This document shows positions 37,639 through 46,056 of a stretch of 64,000 nt of DNA, one piece after another. The stretch is from positions 310,001 through 374,000 of the forward strand of contig NZ_SJXD01000025.1 in the NCBI RefSeq assembly GCF_004336745.1, in the 5' to 3' direction. The translations under genes and the position numbers were made by a program. Every line of letters starts with the position of its first letter. Position 1 is the first letter of the stretch. The notes under the pieces were generated by a model. That model did not search any database. It was not told the origin of the DNA and worked only from the letters and a program-made list of their open reading frames with translations. The stretch is from Roseococcus sp. SYP-B2431 (GTDB lineage: Bacteria > Pseudomonadota > Alphaproteobacteria > Acetobacterales > Acetobacteraceae).

Positions 37639-38600
37639 TCCGTGCGGATCCCGGCGCGCTGGATGAAGCCGCCCCAGAGGGTCGTGTCGGCCTCCATCAC
37701 CGCGCGATAGGCGGCGCGGCCGCGGGGCTGCACCTCGAAGCCGGCGGTGCGCAGGCGGTTGGCCACGGCCTCGTCGCGCAGCAGAGCGAGCACGTCCCGC
37801 TCGATCTTGGCCAGCACCCCTTCCGGCGTCGCGGCCGGCGCGAGCAGGCCGATCCAGGAGATGGCCTCGTAGTCGGGGAAGCCCTGCTCGGCGATGGTCG
37901 GCACGTCCGGCAGGTCGCGCCAGCGCGTCTTGCCCGTGACGCCCAGCGCCTTGAGCTGTCCCGCGCGGATTGAGTTCACCGATTGCAGCGGGTTGTTGAA
38001 GCTGATGCTCACCTGCCCGCCAAGGATCGCCGCCTGCGAGGGCGCTGCCCCGGCATAGGGCACATGCGTCATCTCCACGCCCGCCATGCTCGCGAAGAGC
38101 GCCGGGGCGAGATGGCTGGTATTGCCCACGCCGGCCGAGCTGTAGGTCACCTCGCCGGGGCTCCGCCGCGCGAGCGCCACCAGCTCCTGCATGTTGGACG
38201 CCTGCACCGAGGGGTGCGCCAGCACCACCATCGGATAGTCCACCACCTCGGCCACCGGCGCGAGGTCGCGCATCGGGTCGAAGGGCAGCGTCGGCACCAG
38301 GAAGGGCGCGGCGATGATGCTCGAGGCCGGAACCAGCAGCGTGTGCCCGTCCGGCGCCGCCTTGGCCACGGCGTCGGCGCCGATATTGCCGCCGGCGCCC
38401 GGCCGGTTCTCGATCACGACGGGCTGGCCCCAGCCGGTGTTCAGCCGGTCGGCGAGGATGCGCGCGCAGACGTCGGAAGGGCCGCCGGGGGCGAATGGCA
38501 CCACGAGCCGGACCGGCCGGGTAGGCCAGGCGGGCTGCGCGGCGGCGGGGGCCGCGGCCAGCAGGGGGGCGGAGGCGAGGAGGCTGCGTCGTGTTGTCAT
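37635..38600 (-). CDS. Bug-family solute receptor, module B first copy
   Basis: The 321-residue receptor has a twin-arginine-like signal (MTTRRSLLASAPLLAAAPAA, cleavage about residue 22). It continues WPTRPVRLVVPFAPGGPSDVCAR and VIENRPGAGGNIGADAVAKA, with VTYSSAGVGNTSHLAPALF in the ligand cleft region. Its stop overlaps the ATG of the amidohydrolase gene, so receptor and enzyme are co-translated. The ligand is unknown but plausibly the amidohydrolase substrate or a precursor. Confidence 0.9.
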   Translation of the reverse strand: MTTRRSLLASAPLLAAAPAAAQPAWPTRPVRLVVPFAPGGPSDVCARILADRLNTGWGQPVVIENRPGAGGNIGADAVAKAAPDGHTLLVPASSIIAAPFLVPTLPFDPMRDLAPVAEVVDYPMVVLAHPSVQASNMQELVALARRSPGEVTYSSAGVGNTSHLAPALFASMAGVEMTHVPYAGAAPSQAAILGGQVSISFNNPLQSVNSIRAGQLKALGVTGKTRWRDLPDVPTIAEQGFPDYEAISWIGLLAPAATPEGVLAKIERDVLALLRDEAVANRLRTAGFEVQPRGRAAYRAVMEADTTLWGGFIQRAGIRTE

Positions 38601-38601
38601 C

Positions 38602-39585
38602 TCAATCGTTCCTTGCGCCGGAAATGCGGGCGACTTCCGCCCATTTGCGCGCTTCGCTCTCGACGAAGCGGCCGAGCTCCTGCGGCGTCATGGCGGCGGG
38701 CTCGACGCCGAGCGCGGCCAGGCGCGCCTTCACCGCCTCGGACCGGCCCGCGGCATTGGCCCGGCGGTTGAGTTCGTTGGCCAGTGCATCGGGCAGGCCG
38801 GCGGGTCCGAACATGGCGTACCAGGTGATCGCCTCGTAGCCGGGCAGCGTCTCGGCGAAGGTCGGCACGTCCGGGAGCGCAGGAGAGCGCTGCAGGCTGG
38901 TGACCCCGAGCGCCTTCAGCCGGCCAGCCTGGATATGCGGCACCGCGGAGATCATGTTGTTCAGCATGAGCGGCACCTGCCCGCCCACCACGTCGGTCGT
39001 GGCCGGGGCTGCGCCGGGATAGGGCACGTGCACGAGGTCGATGCCCGCGCGCGTCTTCAGCAGCTCGGTCGCGAAATGGTTGCCGGTGCCGTTGCCGGGC
39101 GAGGCGTAGTTGATGCGCCCAGGCCGCGCCTTGGCGAGCGCGATGAGCTCGGCCAGCGTGGAGACGCCGAGCGAGGGATGCGCCACCAGCACGTAGGGGC
39201 CCGTGGCGAGCAGCGCAACGGGCGTGAAGTCCGTCGCGATGTTGTAGGGCAGGTTCGGCATGACGCTCGGAATGATCGCATGCATGGACGCGTTCACGAG
39301 CAGCGTGTGGCCATCGGGGGCAGCGCGGGCGACGGCCTGCGAACCCACCGCGCCGCTGGCGCCGACACGGTTGTCGATCACCATCGGATGGCCCCAGCCC
39401 TCCGACATCGGCGCGGCGACGAGGCGGCCCACGGCGTCGGTCGGGCCGCCTGCGGGCGAGGGGACGATCATCCGCACGGGCCGGTTCGGGAAGTCCTGGC
39501 CCTGGGCGCCGGCCTCGGCAGCGGCGAACAGGCCGCTGGCCCCAGCGGCGATGGCGGCGCGCCTGTCAATATGGTGACGGGTCAT
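38602..39585 (-). CDS. Bug-family solute receptor, module B second copy
   Basis: The 327-residue receptor starts MTRHHIDRRAAIAAGASGLF with an export signal ending EAGAQ (about residue 28). Then come FPNRPVRMIVPSPAGGPTDAVGR, VIDNRVGASGAVGSQAVARA and INYASPGNGTGNHFATELL. A longer frame extends to 39768, but the ATG at 39585 is preceded by gggaggaacacaagg and gives a proper signal. It is separated from the next Bug gene by one base. As the first gene of module B it is led by the AT-rich region at 39630-39680. Confidence 0.9.
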   Translation of the reverse strand: MTRHHIDRRAAIAAGASGLFAAAEAGAQGQDFPNRPVRMIVPSPAGGPTDAVGRLVAAPMSEGWGHPMVIDNRVGASGAVGSQAVARAAPDGHTLLVNASMHAIIPSVMPNLPYNIATDFTPVALLATGPYVLVAHPSLGVSTLAELIALAKARPGRINYASPGNGTGNHFATELLKTRAGIDLVHVPYPGAAPATTDVVGGQVPLMLNNMISAVPHIQAGRLKALGVTSLQRSPALPDVPTFAETLPGYEAITWYAMFGPAGLPDALANELNRRANAAGRSEAVKARLAALGVEPAAMTPQELGRFVESEARKWAEVARISGARND

Positions 39586-39820
39586 CCTTGTGTTCCTCCC
39601 GCAGCGCCGCGCCTGCATGGGTCCGGCTGCCGATTTGTCATTATAATGCATCTCCGTTGAGACCCGGATTGTCAACACTCTGCCCGGCCGAGTTCGGCCG
39701 GAAGGGCGAGCGTGGATCGACCGGATCCAGGGCTGTTGGAGGGAATGGTCAGCAATCCCGCTGGCCAAAGGGCCGGATTCGCCGGGCCCGAGCGTCGCGC
39801 GTACTCCGCCCCGCCGCCGG
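39586..39820 (-). promoter_or_regulatory. Gene-free region upstream of module B
   Basis: These 235 bases contain one AT-rich island. On the minus strand TATAAT occurs at 39640-39645 and TTGACA at 39670-39675, but the 24-base spacing is too long for a standard sigma-70 promoter. Two similar heptamers (TTGACAA and TGACAAA, minus strand) flank it and could be regulator half-sites. The remaining 140 bases up to the VOC gene stop show nothing recognisable. Confidence 0.3.
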
Positions 39821-40213
39821 CTAGGCGTCGACCCCGTACTCGGCCAGCTCGGGCAACATCGCCTCGATCACGAAATCGACGAAGGCATCCGGAAGGTCCA
39901 GGTGAAACTCCCGGTCGGAGGAGCTCGTCACCACGGCCTCGAGCCCCTGGGTCCTGGCCCAGGCGGCGAGAGCCTCGAGGTCGGCCTTCGGCGTGTCGCT
40001 GAGGAACGCGATCTGCGACCGCCGCTTGTCGGCGTCCCGGTGAGCCGAATCACTGCGGCTCAGCTGCAGGTCGATATTGGCCCCCGGCTGCCTGAGGAAG
40101 ATGGAACGCTCGGTCCGGCGAAGCTCCAGGAAGCCGAGCTGCGTCTGCATCATTCGCACGACGGTCTCGAAATGGCGCAGATTCACCCGCTGAGCCATGT
40201 GGTTGAACTTCAT
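39821..40213 (-). CDS. VOC-superfamily (glyoxalase-like) protein
   Basis: The 130-residue protein looks like a paired beta-alpha-beta-beta-beta fold. It begins MKFNHMAQRVNLRHFETVVR, followed by a strand RSIFLRQPGANIDLQLSRS, a second module around SQIAFLSDTPKADLEALAAW, and FHLDLPDAFVDFVIEAM. The metal-binding His/Glu set is not complete, so it may be a binding or non-catalytic member. It stands alone between two minus-strand units, 99 bases from the methyltransferase stop. The assignment is by pattern only. Confidence 0.55.
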   Translation of the reverse strand: MKFNHMAQRVNLRHFETVVRMMQTQLGFLELRRTERSIFLRQPGANIDLQLSRSDSAHRDADKRRSQIAFLSDTPKADLEALAAWARTQGLEAVVTSSSDREFHLDLPDAFVDFVIEAMLPELAEYGVDA

Positions 40214-40312
40214 CGCCCCGTGACTCCGTCATTTCTTACGCTGGCGCAGGTGGCAGACCCGCCATCGGCTGTCCAGCCGGCCGGGAGATGCCGGTCTTCG
40301 CCGGCGTCCGCT

Positions 40313-41185
40313 TCATGGGGAACCGCGGCGCAGCCAGAAGGCATGGGCATCCCAGAGGGCAAGCTCGCGCGTGCCGCTCCGCAGCAGCGCGAATCCGTGC
40401 CGCCCGGCCATGCCGCGCAAATCGGCCCGATCCTGCCCGATGCCGCGATAGCTGTAGTTGAGGATCACCAGGCTGCCGCCCGGCCCCAGCAGCCGCGCGG
40501 CATCCGCGACATGCCGTTCCGCCACTGCGCCGCCGGCCTGGACGAGATAGGGAAAGACATCGACGGCCAGCAACAGGTCGAAGCCGGCCGACGGCAGCTC
40601 TTCCAGCCCATGTCCGGATGTCAGCGCGAATTCGACGCCAGGGGTGCCCGCGCAACGCGCGCGCGCGACCTCGATCATTCCAACCGACACGTCGAGGCCG
40701 AGGATGCCGCCGGCATGGGGCGCGAGGGCCTGGGCCATGCGGCCGATGCCGCAGCCGAGATCCAGGATGCGCGGCCGGCCCTCCAGCAGCTCCAGGCCGT
40801 GCAGCCAGGCGGTGACTTCGGCGCTCGCGGCTTCGAGCAGTGCCGGATCGCCGAGCGAATAGGCCGCGACGCTCGCCTCCGGGCTGATCCGGACGAGGCG
40901 GTCGAACATCGCGCGGCTCGCCGCGACGGCGTCGTCCGGAGAACCTCCGGGGCCGTGCCCTGCGCCGCTTCGCACCATGGCTTCGAGGCGCCGCAGGCCG
41001 GAACCCTGCCGCCGGGCCAGCGCCAGCAGCGGCGCCAGCCGCTCATCCTCCTCCAGGGCCGCGGTGATCGCCTCCTCCGATAGGCCGGCCAAGGCGAGGC
41101 GCATCAGGGCGACAGGCGCCGAGATCGCGCCCGCGGCGAATTCCTCCGCCGCCTGCCGCGCTGCATCCGGCCATTCGGCCCTCAC
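40313..41185 (-). CDS. Class I SAM-dependent methyltransferase, end of glycan operon
   Basis: The 290-residue protein has an N-terminal helical part (about 1-115) of unclear role, then a Rossmann methyltransferase with RILDLGCGIGRMAQALAPHA (about 143-162), LGLDVSVGMIEVARARC and FDLLLAVDVFPYLVQAG, ending in a GGSLVILNYSYRG strand. The start is GTG at 41185, inside the deoB stop (GTGA). It probably methylates a sugar or lipid made by this operon. It is the last of seven tightly coupled genes. Confidence 0.8.
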   Translation of the reverse strand: MRAEWPDAARQAAEEFAAGAISAPVALMRLALAGLSEEAITAALEEDERLAPLLALARRQGSGLRRLEAMVRSGAGHGPGGSPDDAVAASRAMFDRLVRISPEASVAAYSLGDPALLEAASAEVTAWLHGLELLEGRPRILDLGCGIGRMAQALAPHAGGILGLDVSVGMIEVARARCAGTPGVEFALTSGHGLEELPSAGFDLLLAVDVFPYLVQAGGAVAERHVADAARLLGPGGSLVILNYSYRGIGQDRADLRGMAGRHGFALLRSGTRELALWDAHAFWLRRGSP

Positions 41186-42321
41186 AGGAACGGCCGGCCG
41201 CGGGGCCAGGGAGGAAGGCCGAAGGCGACCGCGAGGGAGGCGGCGATATCCGCGAAGCCATCCCGCGTGCCCAGCGGCCCGGCGCGGCCGCCGTGCAGCA
41301 CCAGCAGCGGAACCTCCTCCCGCGTGTGATCGGTGCCGCGATAGGTCGGGTCGTTGCCATGGTCGGCGGTGATGATGACCAGGTCCTCGGGGCGGCATCG
41401 CGGCAGCAGCCCGGCGAGCCAGGCGTCGAATTCCGCCAGCGCCACTGCATAGCCGGCCACGTCCCGGCGATGGCCGTAGAGCGTGTCGAAATCCACCAGG
41501 TTGGTGAAGACGAGGCCGGCCTCGTTCCGCCGCCACAGCTCCTCGGTGGCCTGCATGCCCTGGGCGTTGCTGCCGGTCGGATGGGTCTCGGTGATGCCTT
41601 GCCCGGCGAAGAGATCGGCGATCTTGCCGACGGCTCTCACCGCGATGCCGGCCTCGCTGATCGCATCCAGGACCGTGCGCGGCGGCCGCATGGAGAAGTC
41701 GTGCCGCCGCTCCGTGCGGGTGAAGCTGCCGGGCCTGCCGGTGAAAGGCCGGGCGATGACACGGCCGATGCGCCAGGCGTCCGCATGGCGGCGGGCGGCC
41801 GCGCAGACGGCATAAAGCCGCTCGACTCCGATCACCTCCTCATGCGCGGCGATCTGCAGGACGGAATCGGCCGAGGTGTAGAGGATCGGCCGCCCGGTCC
41901 GCATATGCTCCTCGCCGAGCCCCTCGATGATGGCCGTGCCGCTGGCGGGATGATTGCCGAGGAAGCGCAGGCCGGTCTCCTCCTCGATCGCCTCCATGAG
42001 CCCGGCGGGAAAATGCTCGAACACGGCAAAGGGCTCCTCCAGGACGGCACCGGCGATCTCCCAATGGCCGGTCGTGCTGTCCTTGCCGGGGGAGCGTTCC
42101 CGCATGCGTCCATAGCTGGCGAGCGGCGCCGCGCCGCCCTCCTCGCCGCCCTCCTCGCCAAGGATTCGGCCCAGTCCGAGCGAATGAAGCGCGGGCAGTC
42201 TAAGCCCGGTTCGCGCGATGATATGGCCGAGCGTGTCCGCGCCTTCATCCCCATAGTCGGCCGCATCCGGCGCCGCGCCGACGCCGAGGCTGTCGAGCAC
42301 GATTAGGAGGCAGCGTGTCAT
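41182..42321 (-). CDS. deoB: Phosphopentomutase
   Basis: The 379-residue alkaline-phosphatase-superfamily mutase has VLDSLGVGAAPDAADYGDEG (about 8-27, metal Asp), the DeoB signature GKDSTTGHWEIAG (about 81-93, catalytic Thr), YTSADSVLQIAAHE, NLVDFDTLYGHRRD and ITADHGNDPTYRGTDHTREE (metal His/Asp). It interconverts ribose-1-phosphate and ribose-5-phosphate. Its place inside a glycan-type operon, rather than with nucleoside phosphorylases, is unusual. Start and stop overlap neighbours by 4 bases. Confidence 0.9.
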   Translation of the reverse strand: MTRCLLIVLDSLGVGAAPDAADYGDEGADTLGHIIARTGLRLPALHSLGLGRILGEEGGEEGGAAPLASYGRMRERSPGKDSTTGHWEIAGAVLEEPFAVFEHFPAGLMEAIEEETGLRFLGNHPASGTAIIEGLGEEHMRTGRPILYTSADSVLQIAAHEEVIGVERLYAVCAAARRHADAWRIGRVIARPFTGRPGSFTRTERRHDFSMRPPRTVLDAISEAGIAVRAVGKIADLFAGQGITETHPTGSNAQGMQATEELWRRNEAGLVFTNLVDFDTLYGHRRDVAGYAVALAEFDAWLAGLLPRCRPEDLVIITADHGNDPTYRGTDHTREEVPLLVLHGGRAGPLGTRDGFADIAASLAVAFGLPPWPRGRPFL

Positions 42322-43352
42322 GGCCGCTGTCCCGTGGGCGGATGCAGGATCCGCCGGAAACTCGGCGCATCCGCCGCGCCCCAGAAGTACTTGTAGGGCT
42401 CCTGGCCGCGCAGGAAATCGAGCGTGGCGAATCCCTCGCTCACCGCCTGCTCCAGGGCATGCCCGACCAGCAGCATGCCAGGGCTGAGGCGGTCGAGTGC
42501 CGGATCGAAGCCGCTGATATAGAGATAGACGCGGCGCGCCCGCCGCTGGGGCGGGTCCAGCAGGGCATAGAGCACCGCGACGACCTCGCCGTTCAGATGC
42601 AGCGCCTGCAGGCGCAGCAGGCCGGCGCGCAGCAGTTCCGGCAACGCCGCCCGGTGCGCCGCCTGGACGGCGGGGCTGTCCAGCACCCCGGGCTCCTGCC
42701 GGGTTTCCCAGCGGGCGGCGTGCAGACGCAGCAGCGCGTCGAAGATGGGGCCGATCGTCTCCGCATCCGCCGTCCGCCAATGCGGCTCCCCGGCTTCAGC
42801 CGCGCGCTTCCGGACGGTGCGGAGGTCGCGCAGCGTCTTGCGCGAGACCACGCTCACCAGCGCGTCCAGGCTCGAGGGCAGCGGCGTGGCCGGGCAGGGA
42901 GTGTCCGGTGCGACGCGCGAGGTCCAGCCGGCCGGCGCCGGCTCCATCAGCGGCGAGCCCGGCCGGAGCTGCGGCCATTCCGCCACATCGAAGCGATCGG
43001 CCAGGGCGGCGAGCTGCCGGAAGGCCTCCGCCATGACGTCGGCCTCGTGCCCGGGGCGGATGATCGCATCCAGGTAGTCGGTGGTGCCGATGCCGAGCGG
43101 GAAGAGGCGGCGGACGCCGTCTCCCGCCGCATGGACGTAGAGCGGCAGCAGGCCCACCAGCAGGCCCTCCTCCCGCAGCGCCAGGGTCAGCAGCTCGCCC
43201 TCGCCGATGTGCCGCCACCAGGGGATCAGCCAGGCCGGCGACTGGAAGGGCGTTGCCTTCGGTGCCTCCTGCCAGAGCGCCTCCCATTCCGGCCGCAGCG
43301 CCTCCAGCCCTGCGGTCCGCGACACCAGCGTCATGTCAGGCCGGGACAGCAT
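42318..43352 (-). CDS. GNAT/CelD-like acyltransferase
   Basis: The roughly 344-residue protein has FQSPAWLIPWWRHIGEGELL near residue 40, typical of CelD/BioF2-like acetyltransferases, and a second GNAT domain (about 185-330) with SRKTLRDLRTVRKRA, LQALHLNGEVVAVLYAL, YLYISGFDPALDRLSPGMLL and TLDFLRGQEPYKYFWG. It likely acylates an amino sugar, perhaps one made free by the PIG-L deacetylase. I use the ATG at 43352 because a gggggg sequence precedes it; ATG at 43334 just after the neighbour's stop is the alternative. Confidence 0.8.
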   Translation of the reverse strand: MLSRPDMTLVSRTAGLEALRPEWEALWQEAPKATPFQSPAWLIPWWRHIGEGELLTLALREEGLLVGLLPLYVHAAGDGVRRLFPLGIGTTDYLDAIIRPGHEADVMAEAFRQLAALADRFDVAEWPQLRPGSPLMEPAPAGWTSRVAPDTPCPATPLPSSLDALVSVVSRKTLRDLRTVRKRAAEAGEPHWRTADAETIGPIFDALLRLHAARWETRQEPGVLDSPAVQAAHRAALPELLRAGLLRLQALHLNGEVVAVLYALLDPPQRRARRVYLYISGFDPALDRLSPGMLLVGHALEQAVSEGFATLDFLRGQEPYKYFWGAADAPSFRRILHPPTGQRP

Positions 43353-44394
43353 GCGCGCGCCCCCCGGCCAGCTGCTGGTAGAGGGCGAGGTAGGCCGCCT
43401 CGGTGCGGGACGCCGAGAAGCGGCTGCGCGCGGCGGCGCGGCAGTCCTCCGGATCGATCCGATGCACCTTCCGGATCGCCTCCGCCATTTCGCGCGTGTC
43501 CTGGACCAGGAAGCCGGTGACGCCATGCTCGACGATCTCCGGCAGGGCGCCGGAGGGGAAAGCGACCACGGGCGTGCCGCAGGCCAGCGCCTCCATGGCG
43601 ACGAGCGAGCTCGTCTCGGGCGCCAGGCTCGCCGAGATCAGGCAGCGCGCGGCGCTGAGCAGCCGGCGCTTGCGCGCGAGGCCGACGGGGCCGAGGAACC
43701 GGTGCGGCCCGGCGGCGAGCAGGGGCGCCACGGCCTCGCGCCAGTACCGCTCATGCGCGGCATAGGGGAAGACCTGCCCGCCCAGCAGCACCGGCACCCC
43801 GGCGAGGCTGCCCGCCTCCAGCGCCGCATGCTGGTTCTTCTCGGCGCAGATGCGCCCGAGGCAGAGCGCGAAGCCGCGGCGGGAGACCGGCGTGTGCAAT
43901 TCCTCGACGGGGACCCCATTGGGAATGGGCGGCAGCAGGGCGGGTGAGGGCGGGCACGTCCGGTATTGGGCCTGCGACACCGGATGCAGCCAGGTGTCCG
44001 GCCGCCTCGGCTGGAGGGCGGCGGGCGGGTACCAGCCCGGCGGCAGGTGCAGCGTCACCAGCACCGGCGGCCCAGCGGGCGGCAGGTAATGGTGGAAATC
44101 GATGCCGTGCATGTGCACCAGATCCACATCGCGACCGCGGAGCAGCCGGGTGATGGCCGCGCGATAGGCCGCATGCACGGCGGCGCGCTCCGCCGCGGTG
44201 ATCGCGCCCTGCAGCACCGGCATCGGCACCAGCTCGCCCGCGGCGGTGGAGCCCGCGGCCGCGAGAACGATCGAGCGGCCGCCCGCCGCCGCCAACGCGC
44301 GGTCGAGCTGCCACAGCACCTGCTCGGCGCCGCCGACCGCGTCCGGGCCGACCGGGGCGAAGGGATAGGCGACCTGCAGCACCGTGGGGCTCAT
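43336..44394 (-). CDS. GT4-family glycosyltransferase
   Basis: The 352-residue GT-B glycosyltransferase begins MSPTVLQVAYPFAPVGPDAV, continuing GGAEQVLWQLDRAL. It has DLVHMHGIDFHHYLP (about 94-108), CLGRICAEKNQHAALEAG (about 177-194) and the C-terminal donor-binding ETSSLVAMEALACGTPVVAFPSGALPEIV (about 262-290), whose E-x7-E pattern is typical of GT4. The sugar is not predictable. Its ATG overlaps the PIG-L stop by 4 bases. Confidence 0.88.
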   Translation of the reverse strand: MSPTVLQVAYPFAPVGPDAVGGAEQVLWQLDRALAAAGGRSIVLAAAGSTAAGELVPMPVLQGAITAAERAAVHAAYRAAITRLLRGRDVDLVHMHGIDFHHYLPPAGPPVLVTLHLPPGWYPPAALQPRRPDTWLHPVSQAQYRTCPPSPALLPPIPNGVPVEELHTPVSRRGFALCLGRICAEKNQHAALEAGSLAGVPVLLGGQVFPYAAHERYWREAVAPLLAAGPHRFLGPVGLARKRRLLSAARCLISASLAPETSSLVAMEALACGTPVVAFPSGALPEIVEHGVTGFLVQDTREMAEAIRKVHRIDPEDCRAAARSRFSASRTEAAYLALYQQLAGGRAHAVPA

Positions 44395-45203
44395 CGGCCG
44401 ATCCCCAGCGGCTGCGAGGCCTCCGCCACCCTCTCGCGGAACGCCTCGCCCGTCATGCCCCAGGGGTGGTTCTCGTAATGCAGCCGGCCGGGATGCGGGG
44501 GCTGGGCGAAGTCGTAGCGCGGCGCCGGCCGAAGCATTTCGCCATCGATGGGGAATTCGGCGAGCACCCGCTGCTGCGTGACAAAGCAGGCCATCATCCG
44601 CCGCTTGCAGACCAGCGCCGCCGGCGGCACGGCCAGGCGGACCGCCCCGTCCTCCCCCGCGGGCAGGAAGCAGCCAGTCCTCATTCCCTGTGGCCCCGCG
44701 TGATAGCCGGCCATCTCCAGCAGCACCGGCGTCGGGCCGTCCATCAGGCGCAGCGCCGCATGCACGGCGAAGGCGGTGGCATCGTGATCGGGGTGGCCGC
44801 CCTCATAGGCATGGGTGACGATCGCCGCCGGGCGCAGGGCGGTGATCCGCGCCGCCACCTCGCGCGTGAGATCGGCGAGCCACAGCGCCGCCTGCTGGTC
44901 CGGGATGCCGCAGTTCAGCGCGCGTTCGGCCGGGATCCCGGCCAGGGCGAGAGCCGCCTCCAGCTCCTCCCGGCGCGCGGCGGCGTAGGAGGCCGTATCG
45001 GCGAATCCGTGCATCGCGGCGTCGCCGCCGTCGCGCGGCGCGCCATCGGTCACATGCAGCAGGGTGATGTCGTGGAACCGCGGCAGTTGCGCGCCGATGC
45101 CGATCACCTCGTCGTCCGGATGCGCGGCGACGACCAGCACGGCGGGGCCGACCGGGGTCTCCCCGTCGGCGAGCAGCGCGAGCAGCGGGCCCGCCGCCGG
45201 CAT
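44391..45203 (-). CDS. PIG-L family N-acetyl-sugar deacetylase
   Basis: The 270-residue zinc hydrolase shows the PIG-L/LmbE motif VLVVAAHPDDEVIGIGAQL (about 22-40; His-Pro-Asp-Asp-Glu) and the second metal histidine in VTHAYEGGHPDHDATAFAVHAAL (about 124-146). Such enzymes remove N-acetyl groups from GlcNAc-containing lipids, mycothiol/bacillithiol precursors or antibiotics. The GNAT gene two positions downstream could re-acylate the free amine. It is 2 bases after the nucleotidyltransferase stop. Confidence 0.88.
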   Translation of the reverse strand: MPAAGPLLALLADGETPVGPAVLVVAAHPDDEVIGIGAQLPRFHDITLLHVTDGAPRDGGDAAMHGFADTASYAAARREELEAALALAGIPAERALNCGIPDQQAALWLADLTREVAARITALRPAAIVTHAYEGGHPDHDATAFAVHAALRLMDGPTPVLLEMAGYHAGPQGMRTGCFLPAGEDGAVRLAVPPAALVCKRRMMACFVTQQRVLAEFPIDGEMLRPAPRYDFAQPPHPGRLHYENHPWGMTGEAFRERVAEASQPLGIGR

Positions 45204-45205
45204 GC

Positions 45206-46054
45206 TCAATCGGTGCCCAGGCGAGGCGCGCCGCCGGCGGCCCGCTGGGGCTGGTCCGGGCGGAGCGCCGCCGCCTGCGCCAGCGCGGTCTGCTGCAAGG
45301 CGCGGAACGGCACCAGCACCGGCGCCTCGGCGGGCTTCTCGCCCAGCAGGGCGACCGCCTCCCGCCAGCCATGCATGGTGCCGACATCCACATAGGTCTC
45401 GCCGGCGCAGACCCCGCGCGCGCGGCCGCCGCGCGCCAGCCAGGCATTGACCAGCGTGCCGACATATTCGTCGCCGCGGCCGGGCTCCTGCCACAGCGCG
45501 TGAAGCTGATGCAGGACATGGCCGGGCATGCGGAACGCGCCCCAGACCCAGTGCGACGCCGCGCCGGCCTGCTTGACCTGGATCTCCCGCACCAGGCCCT
45601 CGGCATCGGTGACCACGGCGTCGAAGAATTCCGGATGCTCGACGGGGAAGAGCAGGAAGGCGAGCTCGTCCGTCGGCAGCAAGGCCAGGCCGTTGGTGGG
45701 GAACCAGATCGTGTCCGGCAATCCGATGACGACCTGCTCGCCCGGTTCGATGCAGGGCAGGGCGCAGAAGATCGCGTCGCAGAGCCCCGCCGGCTCCGCC
45801 TGGACCACATAGGTGATGCGGGCCGGTCCGATCCGGGCGCCGTAGTAGTTCACGATGTCGCTCTTGCCGGGCGCGATGACGAAGCAGAGCTTGTCGACCC
45901 CAGCCTCGATCATGCGCTCGATCAGATGCTCGCTGACCGCGCGCGGCCGCTCGACGCCGTTCTCCAGCCGGCTGCCGACCGGCAGCAGCTCCTTGGAGAA
46001 GGCCAGCGGCTGGATGCGGCTGCCGATCCCGGCCGCCGGAATGATGCCCCACAT
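45206..46054 (-). CDS. Sugar-1-phosphate nucleotidyltransferase
   Basis: The 282-residue protein starts MWGIIPAAGIGSRIQPLAFS with the catalytic lysine in KELLPVG (about residue 21), the family pattern of RmlA/GalU-like NTP transferases. It also has YVVQAEPAGLCDAIFCALP (about 80-98), IGLPDTIWFPTNGL (metal Asp) and ETYVDVGTMHGWREAV. It activates a sugar for the adjacent glycosyltransferases. The nucleotide and sugar are not decidable from the sequence. Only 2 bases separate it from each neighbour. Confidence 0.87.
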   Translation of the reverse strand: MWGIIPAAGIGSRIQPLAFSKELLPVGSRLENGVERPRAVSEHLIERMIEAGVDKLCFVIAPGKSDIVNYYGARIGPARITYVVQAEPAGLCDAIFCALPCIEPGEQVVIGLPDTIWFPTNGLALLPTDELAFLLFPVEHPEFFDAVVTDAEGLVREIQVKQAGAASHWVWGAFRMPGHVLHQLHALWQEPGRGDEYVGTLVNAWLARGGRARGVCAGETYVDVGTMHGWREAVALLGEKPAEAPVLVPFRALQQTALAQAAALRPDQPQRAAGGAPRLGTD

Positions 46055-46056
46055 GG

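Noticed and set aside
39640-39675. Standard sigma-70 promoter for module B
   Set aside because: TTGACA and TATAAT are both perfect, but the spacer is 24 bases, too long for normal recognition.
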